From contig PGYR01000026.1 in NCBI GenBank assembly GCA_002839765.1, forward strand, positions 1 through 62,859: a stretch of DNA of 62,859 nucleotides. The letters run 5' to 3'. This DNA comes from Ignavibacteriae bacterium HGW-Ignavibacteriae-4 (lineage in GTDB: Bacteria; Bacteroidota; Ignavibacteria; Kapaibacteriales; UBA2268). This document shows, piece after piece, positions 9,504 to 17,734 of this stretch. Below the pieces are notes generated by a model. The model did no database searches, had not been told where the DNA came from, and was given only the letters and a program-made list of their open reading frames with translations. Made by a program: the position numbers and the translations under genes. The stretch's first letter is position 1. Every line of letters starts with the position of its first letter.

Positions 9504-12500
9504 TTATTCTTTCACGAATCGCTTATATATATTATCATTTATTTTGATAAAGTAAATACCTGTTTGTAGGTAATCTATATTTATACTTTGTTCCATTTGT
9601 GGAGCTAGATTATTATTAGACAATATAGCTTTTCCATTCAGATCTAATATCAATATCGAATTAATTCCTTTGTCATAGATTATGTTCAACTCATCTTTCG
9701 CTGGGTTGGGGTAGATGCTGAGGTTAAAACCAATTCCAAAATCATTGACACCAGATATAGCACTTACGTTTTCCATGGCAGGAGTAGGAGTCATAACTCT
9801 AAAGTCTCCTGTTCCATTAGGGTATCTACCGTAAGATATATCAGTTTCTTGAGCACCAAAACTTACTGAATCTATGATTGATAATTCTGCATTAGTTAAG
9901 TATAAAGACTCACCACTTGCAGATAATTTAAGATCTCCATGATAATCTTCTTGCTCCATTTCTTTGTCTGCCCATACTATTATATACTCATTCGGTTGTA
10001 TTACAGTACCCGCTGGGAATGCAAACAATGTAAAGTCTGTTATATCATCTGATAGCGTATAGCCTGCCAAATCAACAGCTACATTTCCTTTGTTGTATAT
10101 TTCTATCCAATCGTCATAGCCACCATCTTGGTCTGTATTTATTGTAGTATTAGAAGCTAATAGCTCATTGATTACGATCTCACTTGCTGCAGTTGCTATT
10201 GTATTCATAGCACCCGGAGTAGGAGTCATAGCTCTAAATTCTCCTGTACCATTAAGGTATCTACCATAAGAAATATCAGTTTCTTGAGCACCAAAGCTAA
10301 CTGAATCTATGATTGACAATTCAGCATTTGTTAGGTATAGAGACTCACCACTAGCTGATAGTTTAAGATTTGCATGATATCCTTCTTGCTCCATTTCCTT
10401 GTCAGCCCATACTATTATATACTCATTCGGTTGAATAATAGTACCTGCTGGGAATGCAAACAATGTAAAGTCTGTTATATCATCTGATAGCGTATAGCCT
10501 TCCAAATTAACAGCAACACTTCCCTTATTATATATTTCTATCCAATCATCATTTCCGCCATCTTGGTCAACATTAGTAGTTTCGTTTGATGCTAAGAACT
10601 CATTGATTACAATTTCAACTGGTACAGTTTCAATTGAATTCATTGCACCTGGAGTAGGAGTCATTGTTCTAAAATCACCTGTTCCATTAGGGTATCTACC
10701 GTTAGAAATATCAGTTTCCTGAGCACCAAAGCTAACCGAATCTATGATTGTTAATTCTGCATTAGTAAGGTAAATAGATTCACCACTTGCAGATAATTTA
10801 AGATCCGCGTGATAGCCATCTTGTTCCATTTCCTTGTCAGCCCATACTATTATATACTCATTCGGTTGAATAGTAGTACCCGCTGGGAATGCGAATAAAG
10901 AAAAGTCTGTTTTATCATCTGTAAGTCTGTAACCTTCTAGGTTAATAGCTACAGTCCCTTTGTTATATATTTCAATCCAATCATCGTAACCACCATCTTG
11001 GTCAACATTAGTAGTTTCGTTAGATGCTAAGAACTCATTTATTACTAATTCACTAGCTGCTGTTTCTATAATATTTGCTGCACCTGGAGTAGGAGTCATA
11101 GCTCTAAAGTCTCCAGTTCCATTAGGATATCTACCAAAAGACACATCCGTTACTTGAGTACCAAAGCTAACAGAATCTATGATTGACAAAGTAGCATTTG
11201 TTAGGTATATAGTCTCGCCACTTGCTGATAATTTGAGGTTAGCATGATATCCTTCTTGTTCTGGTTCTTTATCTGCCCATACTATTATATACTCATTCGG
11301 CTGGATTACTGTACCTGCTGGGAATGCAAATAATGTAAAGTCTGTGATATCATCTGTAAGAGTATAGCCTTCTAGATTAATAGCTTCTGTACCTTTGTTA
11401 TATAATTCTACCCAATCGTCATAGCCACCATCTTGGTCTGTGTTTGTAGCATCGTTTGAAGCTAGGAATTCATTGATAACTATATTTCCTTCAGCCGTTT
11501 CTACTGTAGAAGCTAAAGAGTAAAACTCATGTTCTGCATTAGTTGGAGAGAATTTTCCGATTGTACTATTCTCAGCGTATATATAGTATTCCATAATCGC
11601 AGAAGACATAGTAACTTCAGCGCCATATACATCATCATTTGCTCCGCCATCATTATGTTTACCATCGTCATACATTGCAATTTTGTTGAATGGAGCTCTG
11701 ATTTGTGTTCTAAATCTTAAAAAGACATTATCTTCATTTACAACTTTAGCTGTAATAAATAATTTCTCCCCTACTTTAGGTAGAGTAGTCGAAGAATTAA
11801 CATTAGTAATTGTAGGTTCAGTAGTAGAAAAATCACTTAGTCCCATAAGGTATGAGTATCTTCCATTCATCAAAGTAGTGATACCAGGAGTAGAACTAAC
11901 CGGACCAGGGCCACCACCGCCAGATATATCTGCAGTCAGATTTGATATAAAGTTGTTATAAGTGTAGAATTTATTTTGATCTGCTTGAACGTGCGAATCA
12001 ATGATTTTTTGTAAAGCTAGACCATCGGTATAGTAAGGTCCATTATTAGTAAAATTCTCAGTTAAGAATGTTTTGCAATGGGCTAAATACATTTTCTTAT
12101 AAGTTGGGATACTCAATAATTGGCTAATCAAAGGATAAGACGCTTCTGTAGAGTGTAGCAAATGGTCTAATCGTTGCTTTGAAGCTGTGTTAGTCAGATT
12201 AGTCGAACCAGACATAGAGAACGTTCCAAATGATTCGTTCAAATCCCAGACAACAGGTAAGAATCTACCATTATCGTCTCTGTATAAATAGTAATTCTGA
12301 GCGAATCCACCAATATAACTATCTAGGTTTACTAGCATATTGTCGAAAGCTAGCATCCAAAGAGCTCTATCTACATCAAGGATTTTCTCAATATCAGCAA
12401 CGTTATTTTTCAGAGTGTCGCATAAATCAATTAGTTCGTCCCATCCAGTGTCCGATTTCAGCTCGTAAGCACTATAATATTGAGAACTATCATTGCCTTT

Positions 12501-13085
12501 GTAAACTAAATTTGGAAGATTCGTAGTGCCTGGACCAGCGCCATCAGGAGGATTACATTTCACAAAAGTATTCGATTTAGAACCAAATCTATTATCAACA
12601 AACTTCTTTGAAACGGATTCTGAGTTCGAATATAAACCAATTAGCTTATCGTTAACATATACATTAGCGAAGTTCGAAAGAGGAGCATCCATATAATTTC
12701 TTAATACTTTGTAACTAAGAACTTCTCTTATAAATGATGGGTCTTTCGCGGCATTACTAAGTTTTATATCAGTATAGTTCTCGTATTTCTGATCTTTGTA
12801 AGTATCTAGTTCTATGTGAAAAGGGTTCTTAGTTTGATTTGCACTATATGTGCTATTACCTTTGTATTTGACTCCGACACTATCGAAGAACACACCATTT
12901 ATAGTTACGCTTTGTGCCATTATGTAGTCTTCAGCGCCGGCTTTCTGAGCATCTAATAGAGCATCCCAATTGCTCTCTGCAAACACTATTTTAATTGTCT
13001 GTACTTTATCTATATTATAGAAATCTTGTGCCATTATTAGGCTAGATGATATTAGAAAAGTGAGTATAGTAAATATTTTTTTCAT
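9504..13085 (-). CDS. Secreted CotH-kinase-like protein with four lamin-tail domains, type IX cargo
   Basis: This 1193-residue protein has a signal peptide (MKKIFTILTFLISSSLIMA). Residues ~25-420 form a CotH domain: VGVKYKGNSTYS, NPFHIELD, DIKLSNAAKDPSFIREVLSY, and a metal-site-like VVWDLNESFG near 285. Residues ~420-530 look like a beta-sandwich linker. Four tandem lamin-tail domains of about 144 residues start near 535, 680, 824 and 969. Each begins VINE(F/L)LASN, has DDW(I/V)E(I/L)YNKG and FAFPAGT(V/I/T)IQPNEYIIVWADKE, and ends near MTPTPG. The last ~75 residues are a type A sorting domain. CotH proteins are atypical protein kinases in spore coats; a surface role here is inference. The LTD repeats are also close at DNA level, which suggests recent internal duplication. 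Confidence 0.9.
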   Translation of the reverse strand: MKKIFTILTFLISSSLIMAQDFYNIDKVQTIKIVFAESNWDALLDAQKAGAEDYIMAQSVTINGVFFDSVGVKYKGNSTYSANQTKNPFHIELDTYKDQKYENYTDIKLSNAAKDPSFIREVLSYKVLRNYMDAPLSNFANVYVNDKLIGLYSNSESVSKKFVDNRFGSKSNTFVKCNPPDGAGPGTTNLPNLVYKGNDSSQYYSAYELKSDTGWDELIDLCDTLKNNVADIEKILDVDRALWMLAFDNMLVNLDSYIGGFAQNYYLYRDDNGRFLPVVWDLNESFGTFSMSGSTNLTNTASKQRLDHLLHSTEASYPLISQLLSIPTYKKMYLAHCKTFLTENFTNNGPYYTDGLALQKIIDSHVQADQNKFYTYNNFISNLTADISGGGGPGPVSSTPGITTLMNGRYSYLMGLSDFSTTEPTITNVNSSTTLPKVGEKLFITAKVVNEDNVFLRFRTQIRAPFNKIAMYDDGKHNDGGANDDVYGAEVTMSSAIMEYYIYAENSTIGKFSPTNAEHEFYSLASTVETAEGNIVINEFLASNDATNTDQDGGYDDWVELYNKGTEAINLEGYTLTDDITDFTLFAFPAGTVIQPNEYIIVWADKEPEQEGYHANLKLSASGETIYLTNATLSIIDSVSFGTQVTDVSFGRYPNGTGDFRAMTPTPGAANIIETAASELVINEFLASNETTNVDQDGGYDDWIEIYNKGTVAINLEGYRLTDDKTDFSLFAFPAGTTIQPNEYIIVWADKEMEQDGYHADLKLSASGESIYLTNAELTIIDSVSFGAQETDISNGRYPNGTGDFRTMTPTPGAMNSIETVPVEIVINEFLASNETTNVDQDGGNDDWIEIYNKGSVAVNLEGYTLSDDITDFTLFAFPAGTIIQPNEYIIVWADKEMEQEGYHANLKLSASGESLYLTNAELSIIDSVSFGAQETDISYGRYLNGTGEFRAMTPTPGAMNTIATAASEIVINELLASNTTINTDQDGGYDDWIEIYNKGNVAVDLAGYTLSDDITDFTLFAFPAGTVIQPNEYIIVWADKEMEQEDYHGDLKLSASGESLYLTNAELSIIDSVSFGAQETDISYGRYPNGTGDFRVMTPTPAMENVSAISGVNDFGIGFNLSIYPNPAKDELNIIYDKGINSILILDLNGKAILSNNNLAPQMEQSINIDYLQTGIYFIKINDNIYKRFVKE
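9780..11480 (-). repeat. Four tandem ~432-bp lamin-tail coding repeats
   Basis: Within the CotH gene the segments beginning near 11470, 11038, 10606 and 10168 (read on the minus strand) are repeated at DNA level as well as protein level. Examples are the recurrent blocks CCCATACTATTATATACTCA and GCTGGGAATGC. Boundaries are approximate. Confidence 0.8.
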
Positions 13086-13203
13086 TGTTTTAAACGCCTT
13101 TTATTTATGTTATTTATTGTTATTATGTCTATTAGACAAACAAAAGTTAATAATCCTTCGGTTTTATTTTATATTTTTGAAAATACAAGAAAGGAATTTT
13201 AAA

Positions 13204-13563
13204 GTGAGTGAAATAAACACAATATCAGACTATATCGCTACGTTCGTGCCAGAGATACAATCTCTCCTCAATCAGATGAGAGAGACTATAAGCAAAGCAG
13301 CCCCGGATGCCGAAGAATGCATAAGCTATGCGATACCAACATATAAACTGCATGGAAATTTAGTGCACTTTGCAGCAGCTAAAAGTCATATTGGTTTTTA
13401 CCCAGCTCCATCTGCTATTCTACATTTTACAGAAGAACTAGCAGGCTTTAAATCTGCCAAGGGCTCAGTGCAGTTCCCCTGTTCCCAGCCACTTCCACTA
13501 GAACTAATAACGAAAATAGTCAAGTTCAGGGTGCAGGAGAACCTAGCTAAGAAGAAGAAATAG
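13204..13563 (+). CDS. DUF1801 family protein
   Basis: This is a 119-residue cytoplasmic protein (SEINTISDYIATFVPE ...). It matches the DUF1801/YdhG-like family: a DYI start, a central ECISYAIPTYKLHGNLVHFAA block, IGFYPAPSAI, and a KGSVQFP...PLPLELI segment near the end. I place the start at GTG 13204, which has AAGGA eight bases upstream. The longer reading frame from 13060 would run over the 5' end of the divergent CotH gene and has no matching N-terminus. Function is unknown; the fold is related to a frataxin-like or iron-chaperone-like group. Confidence 0.85.
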   Translation: MSEINTISDYIATFVPEIQSLLNQMRETISKAAPDAEECISYAIPTYKLHGNLVHFAAAKSHIGFYPAPSAILHFTEELAGFKSAKGSVQFPCSQPLPLELITKIVKFRVQENLAKKKK

Positions 13564-13634
13564 AGCATTCTTTTTCACAAATCCGTAATCCTTAATTTCT
13601 TTCTACTTAACCACATTTTTTGTAATTTAACAGA

Positions 13635-14942
13635 ATGAAAGCAATTATAATTATAATATTTACCCTATTACTGGCTTCTAGTTTACAAGCTGAGAAAAGA
13701 TGGGTACAATCGAAATCTCCAAAAGAATCACATGAAGAATATGATCTATTAACTTGTTTGGACAGTAATAATTGTTATGCAATTGGAGATTTGAATAACA
13801 GAATAATTCTCTATAAATCAACAGATCAAGGACAAAGCTGGTCTGAGGTTTTTGAAAAATTCCATATTAGGGATACTGTTGTAAGAGGTAATTTTAAAGG
13901 AATTATATTAGATTCCAACTATATTTATTTAACGGAAATAAATAGAATTGCACTAGAAAAAAGTACTGATGGCGGTCACTCATTCGAAACAATATTATTT
14001 GGAGTACTATCAACTAGAAGTAATGAATATTTTTATGATTTTTCGGTATATTCAAAAAACATATCTGCTGGAGTATCATTATCATCTTTGATTTACACTA
14101 ACGACAATTGGGAATCTTCTACCATAGTAACATTACCTGACACAATACATTCTTTTTCCCCAATCTATTTTATTGATTCCATAAATATTACATTTTATAG
14201 ATATGATGGTTTTAATAATGACTTTATTAAATACAATACAGAAAGTAAGAGTTGGTCAATTTGGAGTAGAGGAGAAAAGAGAGAAGGGGAATATAAAAAA
14301 TATGCAGACATATATTTTATTAATGACAAACTTGGCTTTGCTTGTGGTAGCCAGTTTACAGGTATTGCTGATTATTCAAATGATTTTATTTGGAAAACAA
14401 CAGACAGAGGAAAAACTTGGATAGAATTAATGGGGCAACAAAACGACCCAGGTTTTGGGATGAGGAGAATATCTTTTCAAAATGAAAATCATGGTATCGT
14501 TGTTGGTGAATATGGTAAAATATTTGAAACTTTAAATGGTGGTGAAACATGGTTTCAACATCCTATACAAGAAGAAATGGTCGGTTGGGGTACTGTTATA
14601 GAATGGGCTGGTTCTGTACCATTATTCGCAGCGTGGAGTGTAGGTATATTCAGACTTGAAACGGTAACAGATGTAGAAGAGTTAAGTTCAGATAATAAGT
14701 TCAGAGTTTATCAGTCGGGTGACAACTTAGAAATTGCTATAAATGATGAATCATATTCAAATTATAAATTTAGCTTATACAACAGCTCAGGTCAGTCGTT
14801 GATGACTAGATATATAAAATCAAGTTTCGGGTTTGTCTTCGAACCAGTTGAGTTGATAGACCTTACTAACGGCGTTTACTTATACACTATTTCTAAGAAT
14901 AATGGTGTAGAGTTTACGGGTAAGTTAGTGGTGGTTGAGTGA
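13635..14942 (+). CDS. Secreted BNR/YCF48-like propeller protein, type IX cargo
   Basis: This 435-residue protein has a signal peptide (MKAIIIIIFTLLLASSLQA). Asp-box-like motifs recur: KSTDQGQSWSE, KSTDGGHSFET, KTTDRGKTWIE and ETLNGGETWFQ. They fit a photosystem-stability-factor/BNR-type propeller. The end (FRVYQSGDNLEIAINDESY ... NGVYLYTISKNNGVEFTGKLVVVE) is a sorting domain, but more diverged than in the neighbours, lacking the usual YPNP. The ligand is unknown. It follows the DUF1801 gene by 71 bp with no visible terminator between. Confidence 0.8.
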   Translation: MKAIIIIIFTLLLASSLQAEKRWVQSKSPKESHEEYDLLTCLDSNNCYAIGDLNNRIILYKSTDQGQSWSEVFEKFHIRDTVVRGNFKGIILDSNYIYLTEINRIALEKSTDGGHSFETILFGVLSTRSNEYFYDFSVYSKNISAGVSLSSLIYTNDNWESSTIVTLPDTIHSFSPIYFIDSINITFYRYDGFNNDFIKYNTESKSWSIWSRGEKREGEYKKYADIYFINDKLGFACGSQFTGIADYSNDFIWKTTDRGKTWIELMGQQNDPGFGMRRISFQNENHGIVVGEYGKIFETLNGGETWFQHPIQEEMVGWGTVIEWAGSVPLFAAWSVGIFRLETVTDVEELSSDNKFRVYQSGDNLEIAINDESYSNYKFSLYNSSGQSLMTRYIKSSFGFVFEPVELIDLTNGVYLYTISKNNGVEFTGKLVVVE

Positions 14943-15000
14943 AGAGATTGCTACTTACCAACATTAACAGCTCACGCTAGGAGCATAATTCGAAGTATTG

Positions 15001-15058
15001 CCGTTGGCTAAAGCCAACGGATGGCAAACAAACATAAAGCTACGAGGACTTTAGTCCC
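15001..15058. repeat. Intergenic double hairpin
   Basis: A perfect inverted repeat, CCGTTGGCTAAAGCCAACGG (15001-15020), is followed by GGACTTTAGTCC (15047-15058) in the 253-bp gap 14943-15195. This resembles dispersed intergenic repeats common in Bacteroidota. The following GTTACGCAGTTCTCCTGGA and CATTCAGAGTGACGTATT stretch (15072-15145) partly resembles 44441-44480 and may be another decayed repeat. Confidence 0.55.
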
Positions 15059-15195
15059 ATAAATAATCAACTGTTACGCAGTTCTCCTGGACTCTTTGCT
15101 TCGACACCGCTCAGCACAAGCACTTTCATTCAGAGTGACGTATTTCATAGATCAATCCAATATTTTCTTACATCTTATTTACATATTTAGTAATA

Positions 15196-15684
15196 TCAAT
15201 ACTTAACCCACTTTAACCTTAGTCCAGCCGTTTCTTTTTCAAGAGGTTCTAGAACTAAAGTATCTCCTATGAAACTAATACGCCTTTGTACAGATTTGCC
15301 CCATTCCCCCGGATTCGAATGTGATATTCTCTTGTGAGTGACTATGCTATCAACAGCATCCACAGAATACTTAGCAAAATACACATACGAATTTGTTAGG
15401 TGCTTCAAAGCTTCCAAAGAGATAGAATCATCGAAGTCTGGAAAGCGAAGGTCGAACTTTTCGTAATCTTTTGTCAATAGGTGCAATGACATATTATTCT
15501 TATTATCATACAAGATATATCCCTGCATACCACCATTCCAAACTTCCCACTGATTTGTTTTCTCATTGTAATTATCCATCACTACTAATGACCAAAGCCC
15601 TGTGAGTTTGTTTTCATTTTCCATTATACTCGATTTACAACCTATGAATAGTAGTGAAAGTAAAAGAGTAGTTATTATTTTCAT
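15196..15684 (-). CDS. Lipocalin-like lipoprotein
   Basis: This is a 162-residue protein with a lipoprotein signal (MKIITTLLLSLLFIGC; lipobox cysteine at 16). The mature part begins LTGLWSLVVMDNYNEKT and continues with alternating strands (GMQGYILYDNKNNMSLHLL, RRISFIGDTLVLEPL). This is the pattern of the small lipocalin-like domain that opens with GxW. It is probably anchored in a membrane and may bind a small hydrophobic ligand, which is not identifiable. The gene starts 6 bp after the stop of the GNAT gene, so the two are likely co-transcribed. Confidence 0.75.
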   Translation of the reverse strand: MKIITTLLLSLLFIGCKSSIMENENKLTGLWSLVVMDNYNEKTNQWEVWNGGMQGYILYDNKNNMSLHLLTKDYEKFDLRFPDFDDSISLEALKHLTNSYVYFAKYSVDAVDSIVTHKRISHSNPGEWGKSVQRRISFIGDTLVLEPLEKETAGLRLKWVKY

Positions 15685-15690
15685 ATTTCG

Positions 15691-16224
15691 CTATTTATTA
15701 ATTGAATACAGTTTTGCTGGCTGATTGTTCTCAATAATGTCTTTTTCATATTGGAAATTCAGTTTTTCAAGTACATTAATAGATCCAATATTTTCTGGTA
15801 GTACCATTGCTACTAGTCGCTTTAGCATCAAATCCTCAAACCCAAATTTTACAATTGCCCTAGCCGATTCAGTTGCTATGCCTTTTCCCCAGTATTCCTT
15901 CATAAACCGATAGCCTAGGTCAACTTCATCCAAATCTTTTAGGTACTTTAGTCCTGTGAATCCAATGAACTTTCCCTCGCTTTTCAGCTCTACTGCAAGC
16001 CGACCGTAGCCATACTTCTCATAGTCTCCGAACACATTTTCTTTTATCCGCCTTTCTATTTCGGCCTTAGATACAACGCCACCATCTGCCGTATATTTGC
16101 TCACCTCAGCATCAAGGTTCATAGCATAAGAAGGCTCTATGTCTTCAACTGTAAATGGTCGAATCAATAATCTTTCAGTTTCGATAATCAGATTCGGATA
16201 CTTATTCTTTGTTTTATTTTCCAT
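15691..16224 (-). CDS. GNAT acetyltransferase, RimJ/RimL type
   Basis: This 177-residue protein has the RimJ/RimL layout: ETERLLIRPFTVEDIEPSY at the N-terminus, FIGFTGLKYL, then VDLGYRFMKEYWGKGIATES (acetyl-CoA loop) and LVAMVLPENIGSINVLEKLNF. It acetylates an unknown amino group. The frame is open to a GTG at 16242. I choose ATG 16224, since GGGAGAGGAAA sits just upstream at the right distance and the conserved domain begins soon after. The lipocalin-like lipoprotein gene follows at 6 bp. Confidence 0.88.
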   Translation of the reverse strand: MENKTKNKYPNLIIETERLLIRPFTVEDIEPSYAMNLDAEVSKYTADGGVVSKAEIERRIKENVFGDYEKYGYGRLAVELKSEGKFIGFTGLKYLKDLDEVDLGYRFMKEYWGKGIATESARAIVKFGFEDLMLKRLVAMVLPENIGSINVLEKLNFQYEKDIIENNQPAKLYSINK

Positions 16225-16243
16225 ACTATTTTCCTCTCCCACA
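16225..16243 (-). promoter_or_regulatory. Strong ribosome binding site deciding the GNAT start
   Basis: On the minus strand GTGGGAGAGGAAAATAGT directly precedes ATG 16224. The GGGAGAGGAAA purine run is well placed for ATG 16224 and too late for the in-frame GTG at 16242. Confidence 0.6.
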
Positions 16244-16329
16244 AATATACGGATAGTTTTCTACTTTTGAATATTGTGAGGAATTAGGTAGATTGGTGAT
16301 TAACTTACTTCAAAGATAATTAGAATAAA

Positions 16330-16911
16330 ATGCCCATTAACAACGAAAATACATTTTACCCATCAAGTAGAGAGGAATGGCGTCAGTGGTTAGAAGAAAA
16401 CCACATAAATGAAGAATCTGTATGGTTAGTACAATACAAAGTAAAATCGAATAAGAAATCCATCTCTTGGAGTGAATCAGTTGATGAAGCCCTTTGCTTT
16501 GGGTGGATAGATAGTGTAAAAAGAACAATTGACGATGAGAGCTACAAGCAATATTACAGCAAACGAAAACCAAATAGCACTTGGTCGAAAATCAATAAGG
16601 ACAAAGTCGCACTGTTCACCGAGCAAGGACTAATGGCAGAAGCGGGGCTACTCACGATAGAAGTAGCTAAGAAAAATGGCTCTTGGACTATACTAGATGA
16701 AGTAGAAGAACTCATAGTCCCCACCGACCTAGAAGAAGCATTCGACAAAGAAGTGAACTCAAAAGACTACTATTTATCTTTGAGTAAATCCACTCAGAAA
16801 ATGCTCTTGGCATGGATAGTCCTAGCCAAACGACCAGAGACCAGGCAAAAACGAATAGATGAAATAGCAACTCAAGCAGCAAAGCAGAAGCTACCTAAAC
16901 ATATTGGGTAG
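16330..16911 (+). CDS. YdeI/OmpD-associated family protein
   Basis: This 193-residue protein has the YdeI-type layout: FYPSSREEWRQWLEENH, ESVWLVQYKVKSNKKSISW, DEALCFGWIDSVKRTID and YSKRKPNSTWSKINK, then a C-terminal OmdA-like helical part (SKSTQKMLLAWIVLAKRPETRQKRI) ending in KQKLPKHIG. The family is widespread; a role in cell-envelope or stress physiology has been suggested, but the activity is not established. It is divergent from the GNAT gene and followed by a DUF559-associated element. Confidence 0.88.
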   Translation: MPINNENTFYPSSREEWRQWLEENHINEESVWLVQYKVKSNKKSISWSESVDEALCFGWIDSVKRTIDDESYKQYYSKRKPNSTWSKINKDKVALFTEQGLMAEAGLLTIEVAKKNGSWTILDEVEELIVPTDLEEAFDKEVNSKDYYLSLSKSTQKMLLAWIVLAKRPETRQKRIDEIATQAAKQKLPKHIG

Positions 16912-16971
16912 GGCGAGAGAAATTGTTTGTATGTTGAGCGGAATTGGGTATTTTTGGATTGAAGGAAATGC

Positions 16972-17082
16972 AACACCCCCCTGAATCCCCACTGAATGGG
17001 GGACTTGAAAGTGCTATAATATAATAACTTAGTTTGTTCTGCACGAATTATCCCCCCTAGAGGGGGGACTAAGGGGGGTGTT
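16972..17082. repeat. 111-bp inverted-repeat element, left arm of A
   Basis: The ends are AACACCCCCCT (16972-16982) and AGGGGGGTGTT (17072-17082), which are perfect inverses. Inside are a left C-run/G-run hairpin (ATCCCCACTGAATGGGGGAC) and a right hairpin (CCCCCC TAGA GGGGGG), separated by ~45 bp of AT-rich DNA. Confidence 0.8.
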
Positions 17083-17108
17083 AAGAATATAAATGAAATT
17101 AAAAAATT

Positions 17109-17606
17109 ATGAAAAGAAAAATAATACCATATAACCCCAAACTAAAGGCATTTGCTAGAAAACTAAGAAACGAAAGTACTAGATCAGAAGTAACACTTTG
17201 GATTCAGATAAAAAGTAAAGTAATTAGTAAATATGGTTTTCTAAGACAGAAGCCATTAGGCAATTATATTGTTGACTTCTATTGCTACGAATTAAATCTA
17301 GTAATGGAGTTAGATGGTTTGACACATTCTTGGGAAAGAATTAAAGAGAAAGATTATGATAAAGAATTATACCTAAATGGGCTAGGATTAAATGTACTGA
17401 GGTTTGCTGATTCTGCCATTCTCAGCAATATGGATTTTGTTTTAGATTATATCTTTAAATATATAAAATGTTATGAAATCAATGATTTTACATATTTTAA
17501 TCGAGATGATTTAATAAAAAACCCGTTAAATAAGTTGACTCGATTGAAAACTGAAAATAGAAATGTTCCATTTTATTGGGATGATTCAGGAAGAACACCC
17601 CCCTAA
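17109..17606 (+). CDS. DUF559 (Vsr-like) endonuclease-domain protein, copy A
   Basis: This 165-residue protein carries a DUF559 domain at residues ~1-118, a member of the PD-(D/E)XK fold near very-short-patch-repair nucleases. Candidate active-site residues are visible: E27 (RSEVTLW), D56 (NYIVDFYC) and E67-x-D69 (VMELDGLTH), plus a LRQKPLGNYIVDF core. The tail (~120-165) ends NVPFYWDDSGRTPP. The final TPP and stop come from the terminal repeat of the flanking element. It is ~64% identical by eye to copy B (21316). The gene lies 26 bp inside the left element. The nuclease fold is family knowledge; its target and role in moving the element are inference. Confidence 0.85.
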   Translation: MKRKIIPYNPKLKAFARKLRNESTRSEVTLWIQIKSKVISKYGFLRQKPLGNYIVDFYCYELNLVMELDGLTHSWERIKEKDYDKELYLNGLGLNVLRFADSAILSNMDFVLDYIFKYIKCYEINDFTYFNRDDLIKNPLNKLTRLKTENRNVPFYWDDSGRTPP

Positions 17607-17694
17607 ATCCCCCCTGAATGGGGGACTTTAAAAACGTTATAATTCATAGTTTAATCAACTGAAAAAAGCGGCATCTACACGTGACGGGGAATTG
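17594..17694. repeat. Inverted-repeat element, right arm of A (right half decayed)
   Basis: It begins with AACACCCCCCT (17594-17604) and the hairpin CCCCCC TGAAT GGGGG. It continues with ACGTTATAATTCATAG as in the 21.8-kb and 22.6-kb copies, then degenerates (AAGCGGCATCTACACGTGAC). The right terminal repeat is not recognisable. Confidence 0.65.
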
Positions 17695-17734
17695 AAGAAT
17701 ATAAATGAAATTACAACTAAACAATAAGTATAAA

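Larger units (their letters stand above)
16972..17713 (+). mobile_element. Putative DUF559-nuclease composite element A
   Basis: A DUF559 gene (17109-17606) sits between a complete 111-bp inverted-repeat element (16972-17082) and a second copy whose left half is intact (from 17594) and whose right end is decayed. A 19-bp sequence, AAGAATATAAATGAAATTA, follows the left element (17083-17101) and recurs after the right one (17695-17713). This would fit insertion with duplication, or unequal recombination between two elements. The nuclease's last codons (ACA CCC CCC TAA) are the element's terminal repeat. Mobility is inferred from structure only. Confidence 0.55.

Noticed and set aside
9780-11480. 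Regular repeats, considered as a CRISPR array
   Set aside because: The period is ~432 bp and the repeats are in-frame lamin-tail domains, with no short repeat-spacer pattern.
11529-12526. Three plus-strand open frames across the CotH gene
   Set aside because: They lie antisense to a well-supported protein, have no recognisable domain or ribosome site, and reflect the codon pattern of the opposite strand.
13060-13203. N-terminal extension of the DUF1801 protein
   Set aside because: It would overlap the 5' end of the divergent CotH gene. The family's N-terminus and a good ribosome site both support GTG 13204.
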